From: Dyella solisilvae
GTDB taxonomy: Bacteria; Pseudomonadota; Gammaproteobacteria; Xanthomonadales; Rhodanobacteraceae
Assembly (NCBI RefSeq): GCF_003351225.1
Contig: NZ_QQSY01000001.1
Coordinates: 1,338,824-1,402,823, forward strand
Reading direction: 5' to 3'
Length of the DNA stretch: 64,000 nucleotides
Shown here in pieces: positions 51,201-57,569 of the stretch (its first letter is position 1; the number at the start of each line of letters is the position of its first letter). Made by a program: the position numbers and the translations under genes. The notes under the pieces were generated by a model. That model was not told where the DNA came from, ran no database searches, and saw only the letters and a program-made list of their open reading frames with translations.

Positions 51201-51789
51201 CATCGACGAACAGTGCGCCGACGGTGCCCAGGGCCGAGGGATCGCCCCCGGTCACGTCCATGTGGTCGAAACCACGTCCATCCATGCGCAGGCGGTCCAG
51301 GCCCGCGGCAGTACCCACCCAGATCGAGCCGTCGCTGGTCTGCGCGATCGACCAGGCCTTGTCACTGCTCAGGCTCGCCGGGTCGTTGGGATCGTGTGCC
51401 CAATGAAGGAAGGTGTTGGACCGCTCGTCATAACGATTGAGGCCCGCTTCCAGCCCGGCCGCCCACAACCGGCCGCCGCGATCGAACATCAGCGCGGAGA
51501 TGCCGTTGTTGAACAGCGATTGCGGATCGCCCACCACGTGGCGGAACACCGTGAAGCCCACGCCGTCGTAGCGGGCGATGCCACCCTTGGTGCCGAACCA
51601 CATGGTGCCGTCGGGCGATTGCACCACCGTATACACGCTGCTGCTGGGCAGGCCTTCCGCCGTGCCATAGCGCCGGAACTGGGGCGTCGGCAACGCCGCG
51701 GCCGCCGTCTGCGCGGCCGGCGCGGCAGCACCCGAGGCCACGGGCATGCCGGTAAACAGGAAGGCGCTGAGCAGCAATGACGGCAGCAT
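48223..51789 (-). CDS. Hybrid histidine kinase with two-component-regulator propeller sensor
   Basis: A 1188-residue inner-membrane sensor. Signal peptide (MLPSLLLSAFLFTGMPVASG); a periplasmic beta-propeller of many Reg_prop blades from residue 30 to about 680 (repeats such as SPDGTMWFGTKGGIARYDG, TSDGSIWVGTAAGLDRL, DARGQLWVGSDNGIFR); a Y_Y_Y domain (NHYRFRLEGVDSAWVDT); one membrane span (about 770-793); a kinase core with ATLSHEIRTPMTGVMG and LANNALKFTE, DTGPGIPE, GSGLGLAICREL; and a receiver domain with Asp in VILLDLDLPGIDGF. It resembles SusR/HTCS-type sensors of polymers but lacks a C-terminal DNA-binding domain, so output must pass to a separate protein. ATG at 51789 has GGGGGAG upstream. 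Confidence 0.9.
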   Translation of the reverse strand: MLPSLLLSAFLFTGMPVASGAAAPAAQTAAAALPTPQFRRYGTAEGLPSSSVYTVVQSPDGTMWFGTKGGIARYDGVGFTVFRHVVGDPQSLFNNGISALMFDRGGRLWAAGLEAGLNRYDERSNTFLHWAHDPNDPASLSSDKAWSIAQTSDGSIWVGTAAGLDRLRMDGRGFDHMDVTGGDPSALGTVGALFVDARGQLWVGSDNGIFRRDDAGEFHPIKAEIPGLTLDAWRIEGNGDQVRLASSHGLFTIGADDVARQLGRGEIPEANVLSSARDGAGRLWVGTQRGLFLQSGPGKPILAVTDQPVLHGNLPGTWVWQIQPDNEGGLWIALFDGGVAYLAPGWSSVSRFTHIPDDDDSLRDSVAYAVARGSDGAIWVGERKGRVDRLWPSSGQVEHVLSGLRGDVLGMTEDAQGRLWITVQGGLYRYDHGQLDLVQGNAQGMKHPLEVEPGPDGKLYARTFGEGLFRVDQESLAVTPVPFVPAQEKVRWGSQITLKHGTFWYASDGGLMRLARNYEHFEPAPGVNQDEAVDAFDFSADGLWLARPDGLEHYHYAGDALALDRKVDAARGWPSINVVDIAVDQHGRVWILGRDGLWRFDPASGQFRQLGLQDGLSNGEFLRGFARMPDGTIYAPTLGGVMGFNPDRVDEHATPPPVSVTRITVSRDGVLQHLPVPASGQLFLGWKDRGLNVEARVFSYIDPAANHYRFRLEGVDSAWVDTASRGERDFAGLGAGDYTLAVTAAGAGGVWGSLTQPLHIHVQSPPWSRWWAWCGYVLIVVLLMWLALQAWRRRLAQRHQIQLVEQRSRLAEQASAAKTQFLATLSHEIRTPMTGVMGMAELLLSTSLSDTQRGYAEAMQRSGGMLLKLLNDALDLARIEAGKLELESAPFDPLALVNDVAQLELGQARAKGLRFNVEVIGELPHRMVGDAVRIKQVLLNLANNALKFTERGSVTLRAQRTDDGLRFSIIDTGPGIPEASQARLFQRFEQVTGPQRRAGSGLGLAICRELVAMMGGSIELESKVAFGSTFHVRLPLAVAQEPATAVVARQASQSSRRLRVLLVEDDVIVAAVIRGLLERAGQEVRYVGNGLAALAELAQARCDVILLDLDLPGIDGFQIARLIRQREEPGQRMPIIAITARSGGDEETRAREAGMDGFLRKPLTGEQLMDAINEQLAASPSFAHVADM

Positions 51790-51945
51790 GGTCTCCCCCA
51801 AGACAATCAATCATGCCAGAGCCACGTGACCAGAACGAGCGGGGTGTGGCCTCCGTCACGCCGCGTGCACGCACCCTGCCCGGGAAACAATCCGTTCCGC
51901 ATCGGCGGCTGGCGCACACGAGAGGGATCGTCCAGACTTTCCGGC

Positions 51946-52563
51946 ATGCCCAGCCCACGCGTCACATGCAGGCTTCTGTTCACCCTCGCGAGCATGGCGC
52001 TGCCGCTGGCCGCGTTCGCCGCGCCGTCCACCTTCCGTTACGACACCCAGCACAGCCAGATTCTTTTCAGCATCGACCACAACGGCTTTTCGCGCCCGTT
52101 CGGCCGGCTGCATATCGCCCAGGGCTGGCTGCGGTTCGACCCGGACGATTGGAGCCACTCGGCCACTGAGCTGGACATCGACCTGCAGAGCCTGGACATG
52201 GGCGACGCGGACTGGAACGCCGCGGTGCTCAAGCCGGCCTTCCTCGACGCAGGCGCATCGCGCTACGCGCACTTCACCAGCACGTCAGTGGAGCGCAAGG
52301 ATGCCAGCCACGGCGTGCTGCACGGCAACCTGACCTTGCGCGGCGTCACGCGCCCCGTGGCCCTGTCATTCACCTTCAATCGAATGGGCGGCACTATCTT
52401 CGGAATGCACAACGCCGTGGGCTTCTCGGCCACCACCACGCTCAATCGCGACGACTTCGGCATCACCGCCAATGCCAACTCGATCGGCCACGGCGTCAGC
52501 GTATGGCTGGAGCTGGAAGCCATCCAGGACAACAAGGTTCAAACCCATAAGGAGACGCCATGA
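51946..52563 (+). CDS. YceI family periplasmic protein (first copy)
   Basis: A 205-residue exported protein with signal peptide (CRLLFTLASMALPLAAFAAP). The lipocalin-like YceI fold is seen in RYDTQHSQILFSIDHNGFS, DDWSHSATELDIDLQSLDMGD and LTLRGVTRPVALSFTFN. YceI proteins bind isoprenoid lipids such as polyprenyls or quinone-like molecules in the periplasm. ATG at 51946 puts the signal at the N terminus. It is the first of three coupled genes and is divergent from the hybrid kinase. The stop overlaps the cytochrome b561 start as ATGA. Confidence 0.88.
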   Translation: MPSPRVTCRLLFTLASMALPLAAFAAPSTFRYDTQHSQILFSIDHNGFSRPFGRLHIAQGWLRFDPDDWSHSATELDIDLQSLDMGDADWNAAVLKPAFLDAGASRYAHFTSTSVERKDASHGVLHGNLTLRGVTRPVALSFTFNRMGGTIFGMHNAVGFSATTTLNRDDFGITANANSIGHGVSVWLELEAIQDNKVQTHKETP

Positions 52564-53138
52564 GCCTGCGCAGCAACGACCGCCAATGGGGCTCGGTCGC
52601 GAAGTTCATTCACTGGACCACGGCCCTGCTGATCATCGGCAACGGCATCTTCGGCCTGATGATGGATCTGGCCAGTTCGCCGATGCAGAAGATCAACTGG
52701 CTGGCGCTGCACAAGTCGCTCGGACTCACCGTGCTCGCCCTGCTGCTGCTGCGCGTGCTCTGGCGCATGGCTGACCGCCGTCCCGCCGAAGAACCGGCGC
52801 CGCGCTGGCAGCAGCTCGCCGCGCACGCCGTGCACGGGATCCTGTATGTGCTGATCGCCGCCATTCCGCTCAGCGGCTGGTGGTTCAACTCGGTCACCGG
52901 CAAGCCGCTGCAATTCTTCAAGCTGTTCAACTTGCCGCCGCTGGGCGCGGCCAACCACGATCTGCGGCACCTCTCGCACAGCGTGCACGAGAACCTGTTC
53001 TGGATCCTCGTGGCGGTGCTGGTGCTGCACATCGGCGGCGCCTGGAAGCATCACCTGATCGACCGTGACAACACCCTGCTGCGCATGCTCCCCTTCCGCC
53101 GCCTGCGCACCGACTCCCGCTCCGAAGGAGAACGCTGA
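52560..53138 (+). CDS. Cytochrome b561 family protein
   Basis: A 192-residue di-haem membrane protein with four membrane segments. Candidate haem ligands are His in VAKFIHWTTALLIIGNG, LALHKSLGLTVLALLLLR, and the C-terminal HSVHENLFWILVAVLVLHIGG. Bacterial b561 proteins oxidise quinol; when paired with YceI they are thought to handle lipid-quinone electron transfer or respiratory protection. It overlaps both flanking yceI genes by coupled start/stop codons. Confidence 0.88.
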   Translation: MSLRSNDRQWGSVAKFIHWTTALLIIGNGIFGLMMDLASSPMQKINWLALHKSLGLTVLALLLLRVLWRMADRRPAEEPAPRWQQLAAHAVHGILYVLIAAIPLSGWWFNSVTGKPLQFFKLFNLPPLGAANHDLRHLSHSVHENLFWILVAVLVLHIGGAWKHHLIDRDNTLLRMLPFRRLRTDSRSEGER

Positions 53139-53695
53139 TGAAACCGCTCAAGCTGCTTGCCCCGCTGCTGCTCACGCTTGCCCTGCCGGGCATCGCCAGC
53201 GCCGCCGACTACGCGCTTCAGCCGGTCGGCAGCAAGCTCGGTTTCACGGGAACCTTCCAGGGCCAGTCCTTCGATGGCAGTTTCGGCCAATGGACAGCCA
53301 CCATCTCGTACGACGCGGCCAAGCTCGCCAGCTCCAGGTTCGACGTCGAAGTCGAGCTGGCCAGCGTCAAGACCGGCGACAGCGACCGTGACGGCGCCCT
53401 GCCCGGCGCGGACTTCTTCAATGTCGCGAAATATCCCAAGGCGCACTTCGTCACCACCGGCTTCCGCCAGAACGGCGCCCAGGTGATCGCCGACGGCAAC
53501 CTCACCCTGCGCGGCGTGACCAAGCCGGTGAGCCTCAACGTGACCTTCAAGCCCGTCGGCACGGGCGCCACGCTCGACGTGGCCGGCTCGGTCAAGCGAC
53601 TGGACTTCGGCGTGGGTACGGGCGATTACGCCGATACTTCGGTGATCGGCGGGGATGTGAAGATCAACGCGCACCTGGTGCTGGCCGCAAAGTAA
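53138..53695 (+). CDS. YceI family periplasmic protein (second copy)
   Basis: A 185-residue exported protein with signal peptide (KLLAPLLLTLALPGIASAA) and the YceI fold (DYALQPVGSKLGFTGTFQGQ, DSDRDGALPGADFFNVAKYP, LTLRGVTKPVSLNVTFKPVG). It is clearly related to the first copy but diverged. The ATG shares its A with the TGA of the b561 gene (TGATG). Confidence 0.9.
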   Translation: MKPLKLLAPLLLTLALPGIASAADYALQPVGSKLGFTGTFQGQSFDGSFGQWTATISYDAAKLASSRFDVEVELASVKTGDSDRDGALPGADFFNVAKYPKAHFVTTGFRQNGAQVIADGNLTLRGVTKPVSLNVTFKPVGTGATLDVAGSVKRLDFGVGTGDYADTSVIGGDVKINAHLVLAAK

Positions 53696-53720
53696 AGCGA
53701 CGTCGGGCGAGTTCCAAGCG

Positions 53721-53840
53721 ATCGTCATTCCTGCGAAGGCAGGAATCCAGTGCCTGTCCAATCACCCCAAAAAACAACGGCTCTGGATGACCAGCCTTCG
53801 GCTGTTGTGAAGCGCTTCCTGCCTTCGCAGGGATGACGAG
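53721..53840. repeat. REP pair (REPIN-like)
   Basis: CGTCATTCCTGCGAAGGCAG (from 53723) and its inverted partner ending CGCAGGGATGACGAG (to 53840) flank about 70 bp that contain a further small palindrome (CCAGCCTTCGGCTG). The organisation is that of two inverted REP palindromes, as in REPIN elements. It lies between convergent genes. Confidence 0.75.
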
Positions 53841-53890
53841 CCAGGGCGAGGTTGCTTTAAGGTTCCTGCAAATGTGCACTGAGTGCGCAT

Positions 53891-54130
53891 CTACAAAGTC
53901 TCGCTTAGAAACCGCCGCACAGCCTCGGCGTCGAACGGCCAATCCAGCTCGCGCCCGTCATGGCTGTCCCGCAGCACCGGCACGCGCACGCCGTAGCGCA
54001 GCTCCAGCGCCTCGTCGTCGTCGACCCACACGCTGTCGAAATCGGGCGCGCGGGCTTCGGCCATGACGGCCAGCGCCTGGTCGCACAGGTGGCAGTAGTC
54101 CCGCTGGTAAAGCACGAGTCGTGTCGGCAT
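53891..54130 (-). CDS. Glutaredoxin/thioredoxin-fold family small protein
   Basis: A 79-residue protein starting MPTRLVLYQRDYCHLCDQAL with the redox motif CHLC at residues 13-16. It ends with a VRVPVLRDSHDGRELDWPFD segment carrying the cis-proline typical of the fold. Such DUF836/glutaredoxin-like proteins are cytoplasmic thiol oxidoreductases of unclear partner. ATG at 54130; the frame extends upstream without family similarity. It lies 108 bp after the RpiR gene on the same strand and may be cotranscribed. Confidence 0.82.
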   Translation of the reverse strand: MPTRLVLYQRDYCHLCDQALAVMAEARAPDFDSVWVDDDEALELRYGVRVPVLRDSHDGRELDWPFDAEAVRRFLSETL

Positions 54131-54238
54131 GGCCGGCGGACGATACCTCAGTGCGCGTTCACCGGCGAGGGCGCCACTCCATGCTCTTGCTCCGCGGATT
54201 GGAGTGGCCCTGCACAACGGCAATCGGTAAGACGACGA

Positions 54239-55168
54239 TCAGGCTTTTCGCGGGCCGCCCCGCCGTGCCTTCCTGCTTGATGCCGCCGCGCCGGGGCCCT
54301 TGCGGCTGGCGCCTGCGACGTCCTTCTCCCGCCCGGACCCTGATCCGACATAACCGGCGAAGCGCTGGCGCAGCTCGTTGATCTCGCCAATGCGCTGCAT
54401 GACGTCGCTCTCCTCCTGCACCATCGCCGTGGTCAGCAGGCTGAACAGGCTGGTGTAGGCGCTGAAGCTGTGCCAGGCGCGATCGGCCTGGATCATCAAA
54501 ACGTTCGGCGTCAGTTCGCGCGCCCAGTAGCACTCGGTGTCGGTGATCAGCACCAGCGGAATGCCCCGCTCGACCACGGCCTCGGCCAGCACGCGGAACT
54601 GCTTGAAGTAGCGCCGCATGTCGATCAACACGACGCAGTCGTGTTTGGTCGAATCCAGCAGCATGTCGATGTAGCCGCCGTCGACACCGGAGTTGAACGA
54701 CACATGCGGGCGAACCTGCTGCAGCATCGCCGCGAAGCCCAGCCCGAGGAACGTGCCATGGTGGAAGCTCGACACTGTCACGCGATGAGCCGACGACAAC
54801 AGCTTCACCACCGACTTCCATTCCCTGCTGCCGGCCAGCGCATGCGTGGTGGTCAGCGCGCGGATTTCCGCCTCCAGGTGGCTGGCCAGCGGATCGGGAT
54901 CGCGTGAACGCTCGACATCCTTGTAGAGATGGCGCCATGAAGCGTCTCCCCGCAGCTCTTCCTTCAGGTCACCCACGCCCTCGTAACCGAGGTTGCGCAG
55001 GAAACGCCCGACTGTCATCTGGCTGACGCCGACGCGCTTGCTCAACGATGCGGCGGTCTCAAACGGTACGTCCCGCATGTTGTGCAGCAGATAGCTGGCG
55101 ATCTTCTGCTCGGATGCAGTAAAGGACTCCCAGTGGTCTTTCAGCTTTTGTTGGAGGTCCTTGGTCAT
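54239..55168 (-). CDS. MurR/RpiR family transcriptional regulator
   Basis: A 309-residue regulator with an N-terminal RpiR helix-turn-helix (SEQKIASYLLHNMRDVPFETAASLSKRVGVSQMTVGRFLRNLGY in segments over residues 18-62) and a SIS sugar/ligand-binding domain (about 125-260; VSSFHHGTFLGLGFAAML). The C terminus is a basic Lys/Arg/Gly-rich tail. RpiR regulators usually bind phosphosugars or amino-sugar derivatives such as MurNAc-6P. As the last gene of a run with a dipeptide epimerase and a peptide transporter, it probably regulates that run. ATG at 55168; 10-base gap after the transporter. Confidence 0.88.
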   Translation of the reverse strand: MTKDLQQKLKDHWESFTASEQKIASYLLHNMRDVPFETAASLSKRVGVSQMTVGRFLRNLGYEGVGDLKEELRGDASWRHLYKDVERSRDPDPLASHLEAEIRALTTTHALAGSREWKSVVKLLSSAHRVTVSSFHHGTFLGLGFAAMLQQVRPHVSFNSGVDGGYIDMLLDSTKHDCVVLIDMRRYFKQFRVLAEAVVERGIPLVLITDTECYWARELTPNVLMIQADRAWHSFSAYTSLFSLLTTAMVQEESDVMQRIGEINELRQRFAGYVGSGSGREKDVAGASRKGPGAAASSRKARRGGPRKA

Positions 55169-55178
55169 CGTCGCTCGC

Positions 55179-56528
55179 TTACCTGGAGAGCACCACGGCT
55201 GCGTTCGCATCGTGGCGCGTTTCCACGTGGCCCAGCCGGCGACCTAGGATATACAAAAGCGTCGCGGCGATCCCGGCCACCACGCCGATCAGCGCAAAGA
55301 ACCATCCGTGGGAAAGGTCGCTCCACAGCGTGCCCAGCGCACCCGCCAGCAGGTTGCCGAAGAACCCCGCGAAGAACCAGGTGGCGATGCTGGTGGCGCG
55401 AAACCCTTCCGGCGCCATGCGGCCGAACAGGCCAAGTCCGATCGGGAGGATGTAGAGCTCGCCCAGCGTCATCATGACGAACCAGCCCACCAGCCACATC
55501 CAGCTGGCGCGGGTACCGTGTGCGTCCGACCACGCCGCCACGCCGGCGAGGATCAGATAGGAGGCCGCCACCACCGCGGCGCCAAACGCCATCTTCAGCA
55601 GCCACGGCGTTTCGACGCCGCGCTTGGCAAGGCGCGCCCAGCGCATCACCAGCAGCGGCGTCGCCGTGAAAACGACCAGTGAATCCAGGGACTGGAACCA
55701 GGTCATCGGGATGACCCAGTTCGCCGTCACGTGGCGATCGACGCCATCGCTTGCCCACAGTGCGATGGTGTTGCCTACCTGCTCGTAGGCGCCACGGAAC
55801 ACCACGACGATGGCCGCGACCGTGATCAGGAAACCAAACCGTTGCAGCACCGCGCCATCCATCGGCGGCCGCTCGAGCGCCGCCGCCGGCGTCCTGGCCG
55901 GCTCTTGCGGCAGATATCGGCTGCCGCCCAGGTAGATCACCAGTGACAGCAGCATGCCGATGCCGGCGGCGGTGAAGCCCCAGTGCCAGCCGAACGCCTC
56001 ACCCAGCGTGCCGCAGACCAGCGGCGCGAGGAACGCGCCCAGATTGATCCCGATGTAATAGATGTTGTACGCGTTGCTGCTGCGCGGATCGCCGGGCCGG
56101 TACAGGCCTTCGATCTGGCTGGCGAGGCTGGGCAGGAACAGGCCGTTGCCCAGCGCGATGGTGGCCAGCGCCGGATAGAACAACGGCTCCGACGCCATCA
56201 TGAAATGGCCCAGCGCCATGGTGGCGCCGCCGATCACCACGGCGTTGCGCTTGCCCAGCCAGCGGTCGGCCACCATGCCGCCGAACACCGGCGTGAAATA
56301 CACGAACGCCGCATACGTGCCGTAGATCAGCGAGGCGTGTTCCTGGCCGATCTTCAGGTGCATGGTCATGTAGTAGACCAGCAACGCGCGCATGCCGAAG
56401 AAGGAGAACATCTCCCACATTTCGGTGAGGAACAGGATGCTCAGTCCAGCCGGATGGCCGAACCAGTTGGTCTCCCGTACCCGCGCACCCACTCCCACTT
56501 CGGACATGCGCAACGTCACTCCCTCCAT
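55179..56528 (-). CDS. POT/PTR family peptide transporter with variant ExxER motif
   Basis: A 449-residue major facilitator protein with 12 membrane segments. Similarity to proton-dependent oligopeptide transporters is seen in FSFFGMRALLVYYM, FTPVFGGMVADRWLGKRNAVVIGG and GLFLPSLASQIEGLY, NIYYIGINLGAFLAPLVCG, the PTR2 signatures. The first-helix motif, usually ExxERFxYYG, reads EMWEMFSFFG, so the arginine and a tyrosine used for proton coupling and peptide binding are replaced. It starts three bases after the epimerase stop (MEGVTLRMSEVG; a second ATG at 56507 is possible) and likely brings peptides across the inner membrane. Confidence 0.85.
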   Translation of the reverse strand: MEGVTLRMSEVGVGARVRETNWFGHPAGLSILFLTEMWEMFSFFGMRALLVYYMTMHLKIGQEHASLIYGTYAAFVYFTPVFGGMVADRWLGKRNAVVIGGATMALGHFMMASEPLFYPALATIALGNGLFLPSLASQIEGLYRPGDPRSSNAYNIYYIGINLGAFLAPLVCGTLGEAFGWHWGFTAAGIGMLLSLVIYLGGSRYLPQEPARTPAAALERPPMDGAVLQRFGFLITVAAIVVVFRGAYEQVGNTIALWASDGVDRHVTANWVIPMTWFQSLDSLVVFTATPLLVMRWARLAKRGVETPWLLKMAFGAAVVAASYLILAGVAAWSDAHGTRASWMWLVGWFVMMTLGELYILPIGLGLFGRMAPEGFRATSIATWFFAGFFGNLLAGALGTLWSDLSHGWFFALIGVVAGIAATLLYILGRRLGHVETRHDANAAVVLSR

Positions 56529-56531
56529 GAC

Positions 56532-57554
56532 TTACGGACCCACACCCGCGGGACCACCCCACACCGCATCCGGGCACGAGATCCGCCCGTCCTGGTAGCT
56601 GACCGCCGGCGAGCGGTCAGACTTCAGGAACAGCGGACCGTCGAGGTCGACCACATTGCAAAGGGCGCCGACCACGAAGGCCGGCCCCATCGACCAGGAC
56701 GTCCCACCCATGTTGCCGACCATCAGCTCGAAGCCCAGCTCGCGCGCCTTGTCCGCCAGGATCAGGCCTTCGGTAAGCCCCCCGCACTTGTCCAGCTTGA
56801 TGTTGATGATTTTCACGCGGCCAACCAGTTTCGGCAGGTCGCGGTGATCCTGCACGCTCTCGTCGGCCGCCAGCGGGATCGGACTGTCGAGTCCATCCAG
56901 CCAGGCCTCCTGGCCCACCGGGAACGGCTGCTCCACCACGGCCACTCGGCTTTCCACCAGCGCCGGTAGCAGCGCCCTGAAGGTATCAGGGGTAAAGCCC
57001 TGGTTGGCGTCGACCATGATCCACGCGTCGGGGCAGGCCGCCCGCACGGCCCGCACACGCTCGGCATTGCGATCGTCGTCGGTCAGCTTCAGCTTGATCG
57101 CGCGCGCCTCGGTGTAAGCACGCGCGCGCGTCGCCATCACCTCGGGATCTTCCGCGCTGACCGTCAAGGTGGTCAGCAACGGCTTGGGCGGCTGCAGGCC
57201 CGCCAGTTCCCAGACCGGCTTGCCCTGCAGCTTCGCCTGCAGGTCCCACAGCGCGCTGTCGACGGCATTGCGCGCTCCGCCGGGAGGCAGCAGGGTCAGC
57301 AACTGCTGCCGCGACACGCCGCCTTCGATGATGGGGCGCAAGGCTTCCACCTGCTTGAGCATGGTGGCTGGCGTGTCCTGGTGGTAGTACACGCCCAGCG
57401 CCTCGCCAACACCGACCTTCCCTTCACACTCCAGGCGGACCACCAGCATCTCGTTATGCGTGAACGTGTAACCGGTGATGCGGAACGGCGCCGTCATCTC
57501 GACGCGTTCGATGGAGGCCGTCATCGTCACGCAGGTTGTCTTATGCATGTTCAT
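56532..57554 (-). CDS. Dipeptide epimerase (enolase superfamily)
   Basis: A 340-residue enzyme of the muconate lactonising subgroup. The catalytic pair of lysines is in AIKLKL near residue 152 and NIKLDKCGG near residue 250; metal ligands are in MVDANQG, VVEQPF and AADESVQD. This set marks dipeptide epimerases (for example L-Ala-D/L-Glu epimerase), which invert the second residue of dipeptides. The exact dipeptide cannot be told. The gene is between a serine hydrolase (15-base gap) and the transporter (3-base gap), supporting peptide metabolism. Confidence 0.88.
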   Translation of the reverse strand: MNMHKTTCVTMTASIERVEMTAPFRITGYTFTHNEMLVVRLECEGKVGVGEALGVYYHQDTPATMLKQVEALRPIIEGGVSRQQLLTLLPPGGARNAVDSALWDLQAKLQGKPVWELAGLQPPKPLLTTLTVSAEDPEVMATRARAYTEARAIKLKLTDDDRNAERVRAVRAACPDAWIMVDANQGFTPDTFRALLPALVESRVAVVEQPFPVGQEAWLDGLDSPIPLAADESVQDHRDLPKLVGRVKIINIKLDKCGGLTEGLILADKARELGFELMVGNMGGTSWSMGPAFVVGALCNVVDLDGPLFLKSDRSPAVSYQDGRISCPDAVWGGPAGVGP

Positions 57555-57569
57555 TGAATCTCTCCCGCC

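Noticed and set aside
48697-51780. A frame of over 1000 codons on the plus strand opposite the hybrid kinase
   Set aside because: It is rich in Arg, His, Gln and Ala without recognisable domains, which is typical of the complement of a GC-rich gene. The minus strand has full sensor-kinase motifs.
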